Shown here: one piece after another, positions 18,030 through 28,095 of the stretch
How positions within the stretch are numbered: position 1 is the stretch's first letter
Layout of the letters: every line of letters starts with the position of its first letter
Notes under the pieces: model-generated
The model's input: only the letters and a program-made list of their open reading frames with translations
Told to the model about the DNA's origin: nothing
The model's database searches: none
Made by a program: the position numbers and the translations under genes
Assembly (NCBI GenBank): GCA_001730015.1
Contig: MDLA01000080.1
Span: forward strand, 124,001-188,000
Direction: 5' to 3'
Source of the DNA: Chromatiales bacterium (ex Bugula neritina AB1)
Lineage (GTDB): Bacteria; Pseudomonadota; Gammaproteobacteria; Granulosicoccales; Granulosicoccaceae
Length of the DNA: 64,000 nucleotides

Positions 18030-18779
18030 ATGAAGATACTGGTCGCTGTGAAACGGGTGCTCGACTACAACGTCAAAGCGCGCGTCAACGCGGACGGTAC
18101 AGGGATTGACCTGGCCAACGTCAAGATGTCGATGAATCCGTTCGATGAAATTGCTGTTGAAGAAGCACTGCGAATCAAGGAAGCGGGTAAAGCTGACGAG
18201 GTTATTGCTGTGTCTATGGGCGTAAAGCAGTCCCAGGAGACTATTCGTACCGCGCTGGCGATGGGTGCCGATCGCGGTATTCTGGTTGAAACAGATAACG
18301 AGCTGCAGCCACTTGCTATTGCCAAGCTACTGGCTGCAATTGCCGCTCGCGAGGAGCCGGGCCTGGTAATTGTTGGCAAGCAGGCAATCGATGACGACAG
18401 CAACCAGACTGGTCAGATGTTCGCTGCCCTGATGGACTGGCCGCAGGCAACTTTTGCCTCTAAGGTTGATATCGACGGAGACAGCATGAAAGTTACCCGT
18501 GAAGTTGATGGCGGCCTTGAGTCTATACAGGTGTCGTTGCCGGCATTGATCACCACAGACCTGCGTTTGAATGAACCACGCTACGCAAAATTACCGAATA
18601 TTATGAAGGCCAAGAAAAAACAGCTGGACGTACTCACGCCGGAAGAGCTTGAGGTTGATATCTCTCCGCGGCTGGTCACAGTAAAGGTTGAAGAGCCACC
18701 GACACGTAAAGCCGGTGAGATTGTCGGTTCGGTTGCTGAACTGGTCGACAAGCTTAGAAACGAAGCCAAAGTAATTTAA
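18030..18779 (+). CDS. etfB: Electron transfer flavoprotein beta subunit
   Basis: EtfB (249 residues) carries AMP and forms the ETF heterodimer that takes electrons from acyl-CoA dehydrogenases and passes them to ETF:ubiquinone oxidoreductase. It begins [16 protein letters not shown] and contains the beta-subunit signature region around [18 protein letters not shown] and [17 protein letters not shown]. The length is typical. It lies 26 bases before etfA, in the same operon. Confidence 0.95.
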   Translation: MKILVAVKRVLDYNVKARVNADGTGIDLANVKMSMNPFDEIAVEEALRIKEAGKADEVIAVSMGVKQSQETIRTALAMGADRGILVETDNELQPLAIAKLLAAIAAREEPGLVIVGKQAIDDDSNQTGQMFAALMDWPQATFASKVDIDGDSMKVTREVDGGLESIQVSLPALITTDLRLNEPRYAKLPNIMKAKKKQLDVLTPEELEVDISPRLVTVKVEEPPTRKAGEIVGSVAELVDKLRNEAKVI

Positions 18780-18805
18780 GCCAACAGATAATTCGGAAAT
18801 TTCAC

Positions 18806-19744
18806 ATGACAACATTAGTAATAGCCGATCACGATAACAGTGAACTGAAAGCAGGCACCCTGAATGTGGTTGCGGCCGCACAGGCTGTTGGCGAAGAGAT
18901 AACCCTGCTGGTCGCGGGCCAGGGCTGTGGCGGAGTGGGTGAGCAAGCGGCGAAGGTCGCAGGGGTTGCAAAAGTACTTGTCTGCGATGACGCAGCGTAT
19001 GCAAATCAACTGGCAGAAAACATGACACCGTTGGTTGTCGGGATAGCTGGTGACTACAGCCATATCCTGTTCGCCAATACGGCCAGCGGTAAAAATGTAA
19101 TGCCCAGAGCAGCAGCGAAGCTGGATGTTGCCGCTATATCAGATATAACCGCTGTTGAAAGCGCTGATACCTTTGTGCGGCCAATTTATGCTGGTAACGC
19201 CATGCTCACCGTTAAAAGCACCGATGCCTGCAAACTGATTACAGTCAGAACAACAGCATTCGAACCCGTTGCTGCGGAAGGTGGCTCTGCCGTAATTGAA
19301 GCTCTTGCAGCTGCCGGTGCCAGCGAAAAAGTCAGCTGGACAGGCGCTGAGCTAACTAAATCGGATCGACCGGAATTGACCAGCGCCAGCATTGTGGTGT
19401 CTGGAGGTCGGGGAATGCAGAACGGTGATAATTTTGCCATGCTGGAATCGGTGGCTGAAAAACTCAACGCCGCTGTTGGTGCATCACGCGCGGCAGTGGA
19501 TGCCGGATTTGTGCCTAACGATTACCAGGTCGGACAAACAGGTAAGGTAGTTGCGCCTGATCTATACATTGCGGTTGGTATCTCCGGTGCCATCCAGCAT
19601 CTGGCCGGCATGAAAGATAGTAAGGTAATTGTAGCAATCAACAAAGATGAAGAAGCGCCAATTTTTCAGGTGGCCGATTACGGGCTCGTTGCTGATCTGT
19701 TTGACGCCGTACCGGAGCTTGATGCGGCTCTGGCTGAAAGCTAG
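18806..19744 (+). CDS. etfA: Electron transfer flavoprotein alpha subunit
   Basis: EtfA (312 residues) binds FAD through its C-terminal domain. The FAD-binding signature is visible in [24 protein letters not shown] and the segment [17 protein letters not shown]. The neighbours (thiolase, hydratase/dehydrogenase, acyl-CoA dehydrogenase) indicate fatty-acid oxidation as the electron source. A highly structured intergenic stretch follows it. Confidence 0.95.
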   Translation: MTTLVIADHDNSELKAGTLNVVAAAQAVGEEITLLVAGQGCGGVGEQAAKVAGVAKVLVCDDAAYANQLAENMTPLVVGIAGDYSHILFANTASGKNVMPRAAAKLDVAAISDITAVESADTFVRPIYAGNAMLTVKSTDACKLITVRTTAFEPVAAEGGSAVIEALAAAGASEKVSWTGAELTKSDRPELTSASIVVSGGRGMQNGDNFAMLESVAEKLNAAVGASRAAVDAGFVPNDYQVGQTGKVVAPDLYIAVGISGAIQHLAGMKDSKVIVAINKDEEAPIFQVADYGLVADLFDAVPELDAALAES

Positions 19745-19770
19745 AAATTACACGTAACAGTTCAACTTAC

Positions 19771-19894
19771 CTGCTGAAACGTTACCGGGCCCGATCTCTT
19801 GCATCGATTTAGAGATCGAACCCGGAAATTCACTACCTTCGGCCGGCTCTTTAAGCGATGTGGAAGGTTCGGAATATAGATTCCGTTTCAGCAG
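19771..19894. other. Multi-stem structured intergenic element (closing stem plus three hairpins)
   Basis: A perfect 11-base inverted repeat (CTGCTGAAACG at 19771-19781 and CGTTTCAGCAG at 19884-19894) encloses three further stems. The first pairs CCGGG and CGATCTCT (19785-19799) with AGAGATCG and CCCGG (19811-19825), interrupted by a 2x2 mismatch. The second pairs ACCTTC (19835-19840) with GAAGGT (19863-19868). The third pairs GGAAT with ATTCC (19871-19884). The last base of the third stem is shared with the closing stem. It lies between etfA and the acyl-CoA dehydrogenase gene. It could be a terminator complex, a small RNA, or a copy of a palindromic repeat. I do not recognise a known riboswitch. 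Confidence 0.5.
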
Positions 19895-19986
19895 TAGCCA
19901 TGCTTCTTGCCCGTGCGATCGGAGCGTATGTCGTCACTCGTTCTATAAAATGTCATTGATTATCGATTCATTTCGGAGAATGTATT

Positions 19987-21756
19987 TTGTCTTATAAAGC
20001 ACCTGTGAAAGAAATGCGTTTTGTACTCGACAACGTCGTTGGGATGGAAGAGATCTCCAGATTGCCGGGTTTTGAGGAAGCAAGCCCGGATCTTGTGGCG
20101 GCCGTGCTGGAGGAGGCCGGCAAATTTGCTGCGGAGGTGCTGGCCCCACTCAACAAAACCGGGGATGCTGAAGGTGCTGCGTGGACAGCAGATGGCGTTA
20201 CAACACCAGCTGGCTGGATAGATGCCTATAGCCAATTCTCAGAGTCAGGTTGGAATAGTCTGGCTTTTGATCCGGAGTATGGCGGCCAGGGCATGCCCAG
20301 AGCACTGGCGGCTGCTGTACAGGAAATGTGGCATAGCTCTAATATGGCCTTTGGTTTGTGTCCGCTGCTGACACAAGGGGCGGTGCATGCCATTGCATCT
20401 CATGCCTCCAGTGAATTGAAACAGACCTATCTTGAAAAAATGGTGTCTGGTGAGTGGACCGGTACTATGAATCTTACGGAGCCACAAGCCGGGTCAGATT
20501 TAGCTGCAGTCAGAACCCGCGCCGAACCGCAGTTAGATCATTACCTGATAAGCGGGCAGAAGATTTTTATCACCTATGGTGATCATGATCTAACAGACAA
20601 TACGATACATCTGGTTTTGGCTCGTACACCTGATGCTCCAGCCGGGGTGAAGGGTATCTCTCTTTTTGTGTGCCCGAAGTTTATTCTGAACGAGGACGGA
20701 AGCCCGGGTAAGCGCAATGATGTGCGCTGTGTTTCGATAGAGCACAAGCTCGGGATACATGCGAGTCCCACGTGCGTTATGTCATTCGGTGATGAAGGCG
20801 GCGCCGTCGGTTATCTGGTTGGAGAGGAAAATCGTGGATTAATGTACATGTTCACCATGATGAATGAGGCTCGTCTCGCAGTCGGTATAGAGGGCTATGC
20901 ATTGGGTGAAATGGCCTATCAGCATGCAGCTGATTTTGCCAGAGACCGGAAACAGGGGGCTGTTTTACTGGGTGACCGGGAAACTCAACCCGGCATAATT
21001 AACCACCCTGATGTGCGGCGAATGTTAATGACGATGCGGGCGCAGGTAGAAGCTGCCCGTGTGATCGCCTATGACTGTGCGGCGGCTTTTGACTTCGCTT
21101 CACACCACAGCGACGATGAAGTTCGAACAAGGTTTAATCGAAGAGGAGCCTTGCTTACACCGATTGTGAAGGGCTGGTCTACTGAAATAGGTGTGGATAT
21201 CTGTTCGCTTGGCGTGCAAATTCATGGCGGTATGGGTTTCATCGAAGAAACCGGCGCTGCCCAGTATCTGCGTGATGTTCGAATTACGCCGATCTATGAA
21301 GGTACAACAGGCATACAGGCTAATGATCTCATCGGACGCAAAACGCGATTCGATGGAGGGCAGGGTATGGAAGAACTGCTAATTGATATGCGTGGTACTT
21401 TGCAAGCGCTTGAAGGAGAACAGGACAGCCATTGCGAAAGAGCGTGCAAAGCACTGGCAGAAGCTATTGATATTGCTTCACGGGCCAGTCAGCAGGCATT
21501 AGCGGAGGAAGATCCGGCGTTGAGTGCTGCGGTTGCCAGTGATTACCTGATGCTGATGGGATACGTCACCGGGTGCTGGGCGATGGCCAGATCAGTACTG
21601 GCGGTACGAGAGCTTGACGACACGGATTTTGTCACTGCAAAACTCTCGGTGTGTCGTTTTTATTTTGACTGCATTGCACCTCGCGCTCACAGTCACCGGA
21701 TCGCTATCCAGAACGCTGACCCGGAACATTTTGAACTTGATATTGCATTGATGTAG
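19987..21756 (+). CDS. Acyl-CoA dehydrogenase (large, DmdC-like type)
   Basis: The 589-residue flavoenzyme introduces the 2,3 double bond into acyl-CoA thioesters. It has a short N-terminal extension (YKAPVKEMRFVLDNVVG), the FAD-contact segment (MNLTEPQAGSDLAAVRTRA), and the catalytic base region YEGTTGIQANDLIGRK. It also carries the extra C-terminal domain of the roughly 590-residue subfamily that includes DmdC. Substrate chain length cannot be read from sequence. The start is a TTG preceded by CGGAGAA. It follows the ETF genes, its probable electron acceptor. Confidence 0.9.
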   Translation: MSYKAPVKEMRFVLDNVVGMEEISRLPGFEEASPDLVAAVLEEAGKFAAEVLAPLNKTGDAEGAAWTADGVTTPAGWIDAYSQFSESGWNSLAFDPEYGGQGMPRALAAAVQEMWHSSNMAFGLCPLLTQGAVHAIASHASSELKQTYLEKMVSGEWTGTMNLTEPQAGSDLAAVRTRAEPQLDHYLISGQKIFITYGDHDLTDNTIHLVLARTPDAPAGVKGISLFVCPKFILNEDGSPGKRNDVRCVSIEHKLGIHASPTCVMSFGDEGGAVGYLVGEENRGLMYMFTMMNEARLAVGIEGYALGEMAYQHAADFARDRKQGAVLLGDRETQPGIINHPDVRRMLMTMRAQVEAARVIAYDCAAAFDFASHHSDDEVRTRFNRRGALLTPIVKGWSTEIGVDICSLGVQIHGGMGFIEETGAAQYLRDVRITPIYEGTTGIQANDLIGRKTRFDGGQGMEELLIDMRGTLQALEGEQDSHCERACKALAEAIDIASRASQQALAEEDPALSAAVASDYLMLMGYVTGCWAMARSVLAVRELDDTDFVTAKLSVCRFYFDCIAPRAHSHRIAIQNADPEHFELDIALM

Positions 21757-21782
21757 GCGTTTTCCAAGTGTATTCCATATAA

Positions 21783-21819
21783 TAACCAATGGCGGGTAGT
21801 AACTATCCGCCCTGGTTTT
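21783..21819 (+). terminator. Intrinsic terminator after acyl-CoA dehydrogenase gene
   Basis: GGCGGGTAG (21791-21799) pairs with CTATCCGCC (21803-21811), with one G-T pair, around a three-base loop. An outer AACCA/TGGTT extension follows, ending in TTTT. It separates the beta-oxidation block from the glycan block. Confidence 0.7.
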
Positions 21820-21939
21820 GCAGCAGAAATCTGAACCCGTTAACTGTTTTAAGACTGCTCATATCAGATTGGTGAGCGTGGAATATTCCTTGCACCGTTG
21901 GCCCTCTCAATGGCGGCTTACCAACGGAAATGTAACAGT

Positions 21940-22848
21940 ATGAAGGGTTTAATACTCGCAGGTGGATCTGGCACTCGACTGTATCCAATAACGCAGGTTG
22001 TATCCAAGCAGCTGTTACCGGTCTACGATAAGCCGATGATTTTTTATCCTCTATCGACACTCATGCTGATGGGGATCCGGCAGATCGCAGTTATCTCCAC
22101 CCCGGAAGATATCGATAGATTCCGTCAATTGCTTGGCGATGGCAGTCAGTTCGGTATCGAGCTTGAATACATCAGTCAGCCCAGTCCGGATGGTCTCGCG
22201 CAGGCGTTTGTACTCGGGGCAGATTTTATTGGCCGGGACAGCTGTTGCCTGATTCTCGGCGACAATATTTTCTATGGAGCCGGGCTGGAGCAGATTTTAG
22301 AAAACGCGGCGTTGGAGCTGGACGGTTCAACGGTTTTTGCATACCGCGTTGCTGATCCGGAGCGCTATGGGGTAGTTGAATTTGATTCCCTGAACCGTGT
22401 TCTTTCACTTGAGGAAAAACCGGAGAACCCCAAATCAAAATTCGCTGTTACCGGCCTCTATATTTATGATAACTCGGTTGTTGAAAAAGCAGCCGGTCTA
22501 AAACCTTCATCACGTGGTGAATATGAAATAACCGATCTGAATAATCTATATCTGGAAGAGCAGACACTCAAGGTTGAACTGCTGGGCAGAGGTCACGCCT
22601 GGCTGGATACCGGTACCCATGCGTCATTGCATGAAGCCGGCGCATACGTAGAAACCATAGAGGCACGACAAGGACTCAAGGTTTGTGTGCCTGAGGAAAT
22701 AGCCTGGAACAAGGGCTGGATTACCACTGAGAATCTCAAAGAAAGTGCGCTTCGGTATGGAAAAAGTACCTATGGAGTCTATTTGCAGAGCCTTATCGAT
22801 GAGCGTGAAGCACAGCCACGTTATGTTCCGGGCAAACAGGCAGCCTGA
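21940..22848 (+). CDS. rfbA: Glucose-1-phosphate thymidylyltransferase RfbA
   Basis: RfbA makes dTDP-glucose from glucose 1-phosphate and dTTP, the first step to dTDP-rhamnose and related sugars. The 302-residue product starts [18 protein letters not shown], with the nucleotide-binding GGSGTRL motif, and contains [12 protein letters not shown] and a LGDNIFYG segment that binds sugar phosphate and metal. The ATG at 21940 puts this motif at the N-terminus as in the family. rfbB, rfbC and rfbD are not in the window. It leads a group of glycan genes. Confidence 0.93.
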   Translation: MKGLILAGGSGTRLYPITQVVSKQLLPVYDKPMIFYPLSTLMLMGIRQIAVISTPEDIDRFRQLLGDGSQFGIELEYISQPSPDGLAQAFVLGADFIGRDSCCLILGDNIFYGAGLEQILENAALELDGSTVFAYRVADPERYGVVEFDSLNRVLSLEEKPENPKSKFAVTGLYIYDNSVVEKAAGLKPSSRGEYEITDLNNLYLEEQTLKVELLGRGHAWLDTGTHASLHEAGAYVETIEARQGLKVCVPEEIAWNKGWITTENLKESALRYGKSTYGVYLQSLIDEREAQPRYVPGKQAA

Positions 22849-22887
22849 TCCTGACTTGCTCAGAAAATGCCCTGGTTTGATCAGTAG

Positions 22888-22909
22888 CGTCGGCTAATCT
22901 GAGCCGGCG
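22888..22909. terminator. Hairpin after rfbA (weak terminator candidate)
   Basis: CGTCGGCT pairs with AGCCGGCG (one G-T pair) around a six-base loop. There is no T tract, so termination here is uncertain; it could equally be an RNA processing or stabilising hairpin. Confidence 0.3.
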
Positions 22910-22941
22910 ATTATAGAAGCAGCAACTGATGGTGCTCATTT

Positions 22942-25785
22942 GTGATAAATAAAAAGAAGAAAAGCGCTACCGAGTCCAAAGCGCGTGAAATGTTTGAATC
23001 ACTGTTTACAGAAAAAACACCCCGGGTGGTTGCAGCCAGTCAGTATCTGGCTAACCTCGATTCCCTTAATCACCGGAGTCTTTCTGGCTGGGTCATTAAT
23101 AAAGAAAACCTTGATGAGGTAGTGTCGTTTGATGTATTTCTAGGTGATTTGAAGGTAGGGGAAGGTACCGCTGAGAATTACCGACAGGATCTACAAGAAG
23201 TGGGCTATGGCAATGGAAACCATGGCTTTCTGGTGGGTTTGTCCAGTCAGATGTTCTCTGCCGGTCGGCATGACATCACCCTGCGGGAATCAACAACGGG
23301 AGCACTGATATCGAGCAACAAATTTTCGGTGCGCAACAAAGCTGATTTTGTCGCAGAAGTTATCGGATTTGGAAACCGGGTTGTCCTGGCGCAGATCTGG
23401 ACAGGAGGCGGATCGAAGAAAGATCCCTCCAGCGTGGAAATTCTTGTGGACGGTAATCGCCGTTTGCCCTGTGCCCTTTCTAACAACGCTGGTGAAAAAC
23501 TGAATTATGCTGCGCTGATTCCAGATGAACTGTTCGATGGTATGCCGCATGCGTTTGAAATTATCGCCAATGATGCGAATGTTTCAAGTACAGCCTACGT
23601 GGATATTCTGCATCCGATAGTTACTCCTGATGAGCATCTGTCGGATAGTCTGGGACAGCCGGGATATATTGGCTTATCTCGCAATGCGGGCTTTCGATAT
23701 GAATCTCTGACCCAACATATGACGCAGTTCAGTGCGAATGACAGCCTGGCTCCGGAAGAAATATCAAATCTCTGTCAGGCGCATAAAGAAGTTGTGAGGG
23801 GAGCTGAGAACCGCCGTGAGTTTGCCAGGCTCACTTTGCCGGAAGTCAGTGAACCTGATGTTTCTATAATCGTTCCGGCTAAAGATAATTTTCCGATTAC
23901 CTATCATTGTATCGCATCGCTGATACTCTCCCATAACCATGCGTCATTTGAAGTTATTCTGGTCGATGATGAATCGTCGGATGAAACCACCGCGGCAGAG
24001 GAAATAATTGAAAATCTGGTTGTAGTCCGCAATGCAAAAAATCTAGGTTTTGTGATGGCAAATAATAAAGCCGCGCAAATGGCTCGTGGTAAATACATCT
24101 GCTTGCTTAACAATGATACCGAGGTTACCGGTGGATGGATTGACCAGGCACTGGAAATGTTTGAACTGTACAATGGTGTAGGGTCAGTGGGCTGTAAGCT
24201 GGTCTATCCCGATGGAAGTTTGCAGGAAGCTGGCGGTGTTGTATGGAATAGTGGTGTGCCGTGGAATTATGGAAAAAACCAGAATGCCTCGCATCCTTCC
24301 TATAACTACAGTCGGCAGGCAGATTACCTGTCTGCAGCAGCGCTTTTTATTGATCGATCTGTCTGGCAGAAAGTGGGAGGGTTCAGTGAAGAATATGCGC
24401 CTGCTTACTATGAGGACACTGATCTGGCCTTTAAGATCAGGTCTGCCGGACATAAAACGCTCTATTGCCCGACCTCGGTTGTGATTCATTATGAGGGAAA
24501 GAGTAATGGTACCAGTACAAAATCTGGTATTAAGCGTTTTCAGGAATTAAACAGCAAGACATTCCGCGCAAAGTGGTTTGCCGATTATAAGTCAAACGGC
24601 GAAGAGGGCAAGACTCCACATCTGGAGGTTGATCGCGACAACAATTTCAGAGTGCTGGTGCTGGACGCTGAAACACCGCGAAGAAACAGTGATGCAGGGA
24701 GCTATGCGGCGTTCCAGGAAATGAAGTTGATGATGGAACTGGGCTGCAAGCTCACTTTTATTCCATCAAATCTGGCACATATGGGAAAGCATACGGAACA
24801 TTTACAGAAACTGGGCGTTGAATGTATTTATTACCCGTTCTATCAATCGATTGATCAGTTTCTGAAGTTGCGAGGGGAGGAGTTCGATGCGGTCTATATT
24901 ACCCGGTATCAGATTGCTGCAAACAACCTGGATTCGATAGCAAAATACACAAAGGCAAAAACTATATTCAATAATGCCGATTTACACTTTCTGCGTGAGC
25001 TTCGCGAACAGCTGCAGTCCGGTGATAAAGACTTCTCCGGGCCACTGGCTACCAAGGCCGAAGAACTGGAAGTAATTAATGAAGTTGATGTCGCTATTTG
25101 TTACACAGAAGCGGAGCGCGCTGTGATTACTTCACATGTGCTTAAAGAAGAAAATATTATGCGATGTCCGTGGGTAGTCAAAACAAACGGACGGGTGCAG
25201 GCGTTCTCCCAAAGAAAGGACATTGCATTTCTCGGGGGCTACCGGCATCAACCGAACGTGGAAGCCGTTGAGTATTTCTGTAAAAACGTAATGCCGGTGC
25301 TCAGCAAGCGCATGCCCGATGTAGTTTTCCGCGTATACGGTAGTAGTCAGCCGGTGGAATTTAAACAGTTTGAGTCGAGCAATGTTGTGATGGAGGGTTT
25401 CGTAGAAGATCTGGCAGATGTCTACGATAATGTCCGTTTGTTTGTATCGCCTTTGTTGTCCGGTGCCGGGCTCAAAGGTAAGATTATTGATTGCATGGCC
25501 GCTGGATTGCCATCGGTTATCAGTCCGATCACTGCAGAAGGTACTGGTCTGGTTCATTCCCAGAGTACTTACATCGCCGATAGCGTGGATGAATGGTGTT
25601 CATATATAGAAGAGCTTTACACTGATGAAGCACTCTGGAACAAAATGTCAGCGAATTCCGTGAGCATTGCGGAATCGCTGTACTCACCTGCTGAAGGGTA
25701 TAAGCGAATGAAAAAGATTCTGGAAGCGGTGGATGTTTTTGCCTGCCAGCGGGATCAGGGTAAATTCAAAGGTTATATTGTATGA
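22942..25785 (+). CDS. Two-domain glycosyltransferase (GT2 plus GT4-like) with N-terminal beta domains
   Basis: The 947-residue protein has three parts. Residues about 45-225 hold two copies of a beta-rich module (motif SGWVI...FLGDLKVGEGTA...R.DL...GYGNGNHGF) that I have seen in front of other proteobacterial glycosyltransferases but cannot name. Residues about 305-560 are a GT-A glycosyltransferase 2 domain with SIIVPAKDN, VDDESSDET and the metal-binding LNNDTEV. Residues about 565-940 are a GT-B glycosyltransferase with FLGGYRHQPNVEAVEYF and a donor-binding end (PLLSGAGLKGKIIDCMAAGLPSV). It starts at a GTG and its stop overlaps the sulfotransferase start. The sugars used are unknown. Confidence 0.85.
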   Translation: MINKKKKSATESKAREMFESLFTEKTPRVVAASQYLANLDSLNHRSLSGWVINKENLDEVVSFDVFLGDLKVGEGTAENYRQDLQEVGYGNGNHGFLVGLSSQMFSAGRHDITLRESTTGALISSNKFSVRNKADFVAEVIGFGNRVVLAQIWTGGGSKKDPSSVEILVDGNRRLPCALSNNAGEKLNYAALIPDELFDGMPHAFEIIANDANVSSTAYVDILHPIVTPDEHLSDSLGQPGYIGLSRNAGFRYESLTQHMTQFSANDSLAPEEISNLCQAHKEVVRGAENRREFARLTLPEVSEPDVSIIVPAKDNFPITYHCIASLILSHNHASFEVILVDDESSDETTAAEEIIENLVVVRNAKNLGFVMANNKAAQMARGKYICLLNNDTEVTGGWIDQALEMFELYNGVGSVGCKLVYPDGSLQEAGGVVWNSGVPWNYGKNQNASHPSYNYSRQADYLSAAALFIDRSVWQKVGGFSEEYAPAYYEDTDLAFKIRSAGHKTLYCPTSVVIHYEGKSNGTSTKSGIKRFQELNSKTFRAKWFADYKSNGEEGKTPHLEVDRDNNFRVLVLDAETPRRNSDAGSYAAFQEMKLMMELGCKLTFIPSNLAHMGKHTEHLQKLGVECIYYPFYQSIDQFLKLRGEEFDAVYITRYQIAANNLDSIAKYTKAKTIFNNADLHFLRELREQLQSGDKDFSGPLATKAEELEVINEVDVAICYTEAERAVITSHVLKEENIMRCPWVVKTNGRVQAFSQRKDIAFLGGYRHQPNVEAVEYFCKNVMPVLSKRMPDVVFRVYGSSQPVEFKQFESSNVVMEGFVEDLADVYDNVRLFVSPLLSGAGLKGKIIDCMAAGLPSVISPITAEGTGLVHSQSTYIADSVDEWCSYIEELYTDEALWNKMSANSVSIAESLYSPAEGYKRMKKILEAVDVFACQRDQGKFKGYIV

Positions 25786-26576
25786 GCTCAGATAGAAATA
25801 TAATTGTTCATTATCATCTTTTTAAGAATGCTGGCAGCTCGGTAGATCAATTACTAAAGCAGAATTTTAATGATCGCTGGATGACCTACGATGGTACGCA
25901 TGCCGGCGCAATAATTGTAGCGGATGAACTGCAGGGTTTAATTGCAGACAACCCTGATATTGAGGCAATTTCCTCTCATCAGATTGTGCCGCCATTGCCG
26001 CAAGTGGAAGCAAATGTGTATCCGATCGTTTTCCTTAGAGATCCAATCGATCGAATAAAGTCTGCCTATCTTTTTGAATGGAAAAAGCAGTTAGGTACGG
26101 ATACGCCCAAAGGCACTCTGGAAAGCTACATTAAAGAAAAGTTTGCGCTCAGACGTAAAAATTCCATCGAGGAGTTTCAAACGCTCAGGCTGTCAAACAC
26201 CCAAAGTGATCAGTTTCACCAGTTTAATACGGTTGATGACAACGAGTTGCTGGAGCGTGCAACTCAATTCATAGAGTCTCTTGATTTTGTCGGGATTGTC
26301 GATGAGTTTGATCGCTCTTCGGTACTGTTGAGTAATTTCCTGAGGGAGGCATTTCCGGATTTTGTACCCCGTGAAGTCAAAGCGAATGTATTGCAGGATC
26401 TATCTCTGTCACAGGAAGCAAAGAGGGATATGATCCGGCAGGAACTCGGTGATGAACTTTTTGAAATGATTGTCGAGCGCAACCGGTTGGATGAAGCGCT
26501 ATACCAAAGCGGGCGTCGTCATTTTAATAAATTATGTACATTGGTCCAGCCGGATATCAGTGCGAGCGCTGCGTGA
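25782..26576 (+). CDS. Sulfotransferase-like protein
   Basis: The 264-residue protein carries a 5'-phosphosulfate-binding-like motif near the N-terminus (HLFKNAGSS, residues 12-20) and a 3'-phosphate-binding-like motif (FLRDPIDRIKSAY, about residues 84-96). These are the two PAPS contacts of carbohydrate sulfotransferases. A catalytic His or Lys cannot be assigned with confidence. The ATG overlaps the glycosyltransferase stop, so translational coupling is likely and the substrate may be the glycan made by that enzyme. No PAPS synthesis genes are in the window. Confidence 0.75.
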   Translation: MSSDRNIIVHYHLFKNAGSSVDQLLKQNFNDRWMTYDGTHAGAIIVADELQGLIADNPDIEAISSHQIVPPLPQVEANVYPIVFLRDPIDRIKSAYLFEWKKQLGTDTPKGTLESYIKEKFALRRKNSIEEFQTLRLSNTQSDQFHQFNTVDDNELLERATQFIESLDFVGIVDEFDRSSVLLSNFLREAFPDFVPREVKANVLQDLSLSQEAKRDMIRQELGDELFEMIVERNRLDEALYQSGRRHFNKLCTLVQPDISASAA

Positions 26577-26660
26577 CCGGAAAAGTAAAAACCCCCGCTA
26601 TTTAACTGACTTGTAGCGATTGCTTGTTTGAGATGCTAACCAGTATGGAGACCCTCCGGG

Positions 26661-28013
26661 TTGCAGAAATATAACGAAAATTACAAACTCAGCTCACGTT
26701 TAGTCAACTTTGCCGAAGAACTGATACAAAGTAATTGCCTTGATTCGGCAAAGTCACTGATTTGCAGCGCCTTAGTAATGGCACCCGGTCGTTCCGCTCT
26801 CATACATAAACTTGGTGAGATCTATGACCGCGAAGGCAATTTGGAAGCCGCAGGGTTGTGCTTTCGAGGTGTAATTCCAGACGCTGCAAATGAACAGTAT
26901 TTTCAGTCCAGTCAATTGTCCGGGAAAAGACTGCCTGCTGAACAGTGTGTTTCAGTGCAGAAGTTAATGGCAGAGCAAGCCGAGCAGATATCTCTTAGTA
27001 CGCCGGAGCGTAATACGACTGATAAATACTACCGTCAATTCGAACGTCCGCACACAGAGTCCAGAGAGAACTTTGTGACGGTTGCTGTCAATGGTGCGAT
27101 CTGGTTCGACGGATTCAATACACTCGCGCTTGATAGCGAGCGGAATATTATTACAGACGTAGTGAAAGGAAACGAGTATTCGGCGTATTCAGCGTCGATT
27201 GTGGAAGCTGCAGTCTCTCTTGACGGTACAGCCTGTTTTCTGGATGGAAGAAGTTCTTCAATATATTACCACTGGATGCTGGATATATTACCGAAATTGC
27301 ATATCTTGCAAAAGTCGGGAATTGCGCTTGATTCTATAGATTATTTTGTGGTTCAGGCTCGATCAGGGTTTCAATTCGAAACATTAAAGCATTGTGGAAT
27401 TCCAAAAAATAAAATACATGTGATTGAAGGTCCGGTTCAGCATGTGAAGGCAAGTCGTATGATCTTTCCGCAGTTACGCAATGATTTAGGCGAGCGGGTC
27501 TATTGGGGGCTTGGTTTGGGGCTTGGCAGCTGGGCTCCGGAGTATCTGAAAAAGGTATTTCTTTCGGCTGATATCAAGCAGTCGGGAAGAAGAATCTATA
27601 TCAGTCGCGCAGCACGTGGGACACGGAATATCAGAAACGAATGTGTATTAATCAGTGAATTGGAAAAACGGAATTTTGAAGTGGTGAGTTTTGAGGACTA
27701 CTCTGTTCCTGAACAGGCGCAATTAATGGCGCAGAGTGAAATGGTAGTGGGTGTGCATGGGGCCGGGCTGACTAATCTGTGTTTTTGTCACGAAGGTACA
27801 CGTGTGATCGAGATCTTTGGTGAGTACATTGTACCGTGTTACTGGTCGCTGGCAGCAGTGAAAAAGCTCCGATACTTCCAGTACATGGCGACCAGTGATT
27901 TCCCTGTTGTTGATAATCCGGGGCAGCAAGTCGATAAACTTCGCGAGATGGAGTTAATAGTTGATATCGACGATTTCATGGAAACGGTCGACAGGCAGTT
28001 ATCGACCGCTTAA
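26661..28013 (+). CDS. GT61-family (DUF563) glycosyltransferase with TPR-like N-terminus
   Basis: The 450-residue protein has an N-terminal helical TPR-like stretch (about 10-75) and a GT61 domain (about 150-445). The GT61 domain is recognised by GRSSSIYYHWMLDILPKL, IYISRAARGTRNIRNE and the C-terminal VVGVHGAGLTNLCFCHEGTRVIEIF. GT61 enzymes add xylose, GlcNAc or other sugars, so the donor is open. The start is a TTG with a GGAG box ten bases upstream. It belongs to the same glycan block as rfbA and the sulfotransferase-like gene. Confidence 0.85.
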   Translation: MQKYNENYKLSSRLVNFAEELIQSNCLDSAKSLICSALVMAPGRSALIHKLGEIYDREGNLEAAGLCFRGVIPDAANEQYFQSSQLSGKRLPAEQCVSVQKLMAEQAEQISLSTPERNTTDKYYRQFERPHTESRENFVTVAVNGAIWFDGFNTLALDSERNIITDVVKGNEYSAYSASIVEAAVSLDGTACFLDGRSSSIYYHWMLDILPKLHILQKSGIALDSIDYFVVQARSGFQFETLKHCGIPKNKIHVIEGPVQHVKASRMIFPQLRNDLGERVYWGLGLGLGSWAPEYLKKVFLSADIKQSGRRIYISRAARGTRNIRNECVLISELEKRNFEVVSFEDYSVPEQAQLMAQSEMVVGVHGAGLTNLCFCHEGTRVIEIFGEYIVPCYWSLAAVKKLRYFQYMATSDFPVVDNPGQQVDKLREMELIVDIDDFMETVDRQLSTA

Positions 28014-28095
28014 GGCGGTAGCGGCCTTTAGCGTTATACCGGACCCGCGATCAACCACCTTCGGCTTGTTCGCTATTGCTGGATCAAGCAACCAA

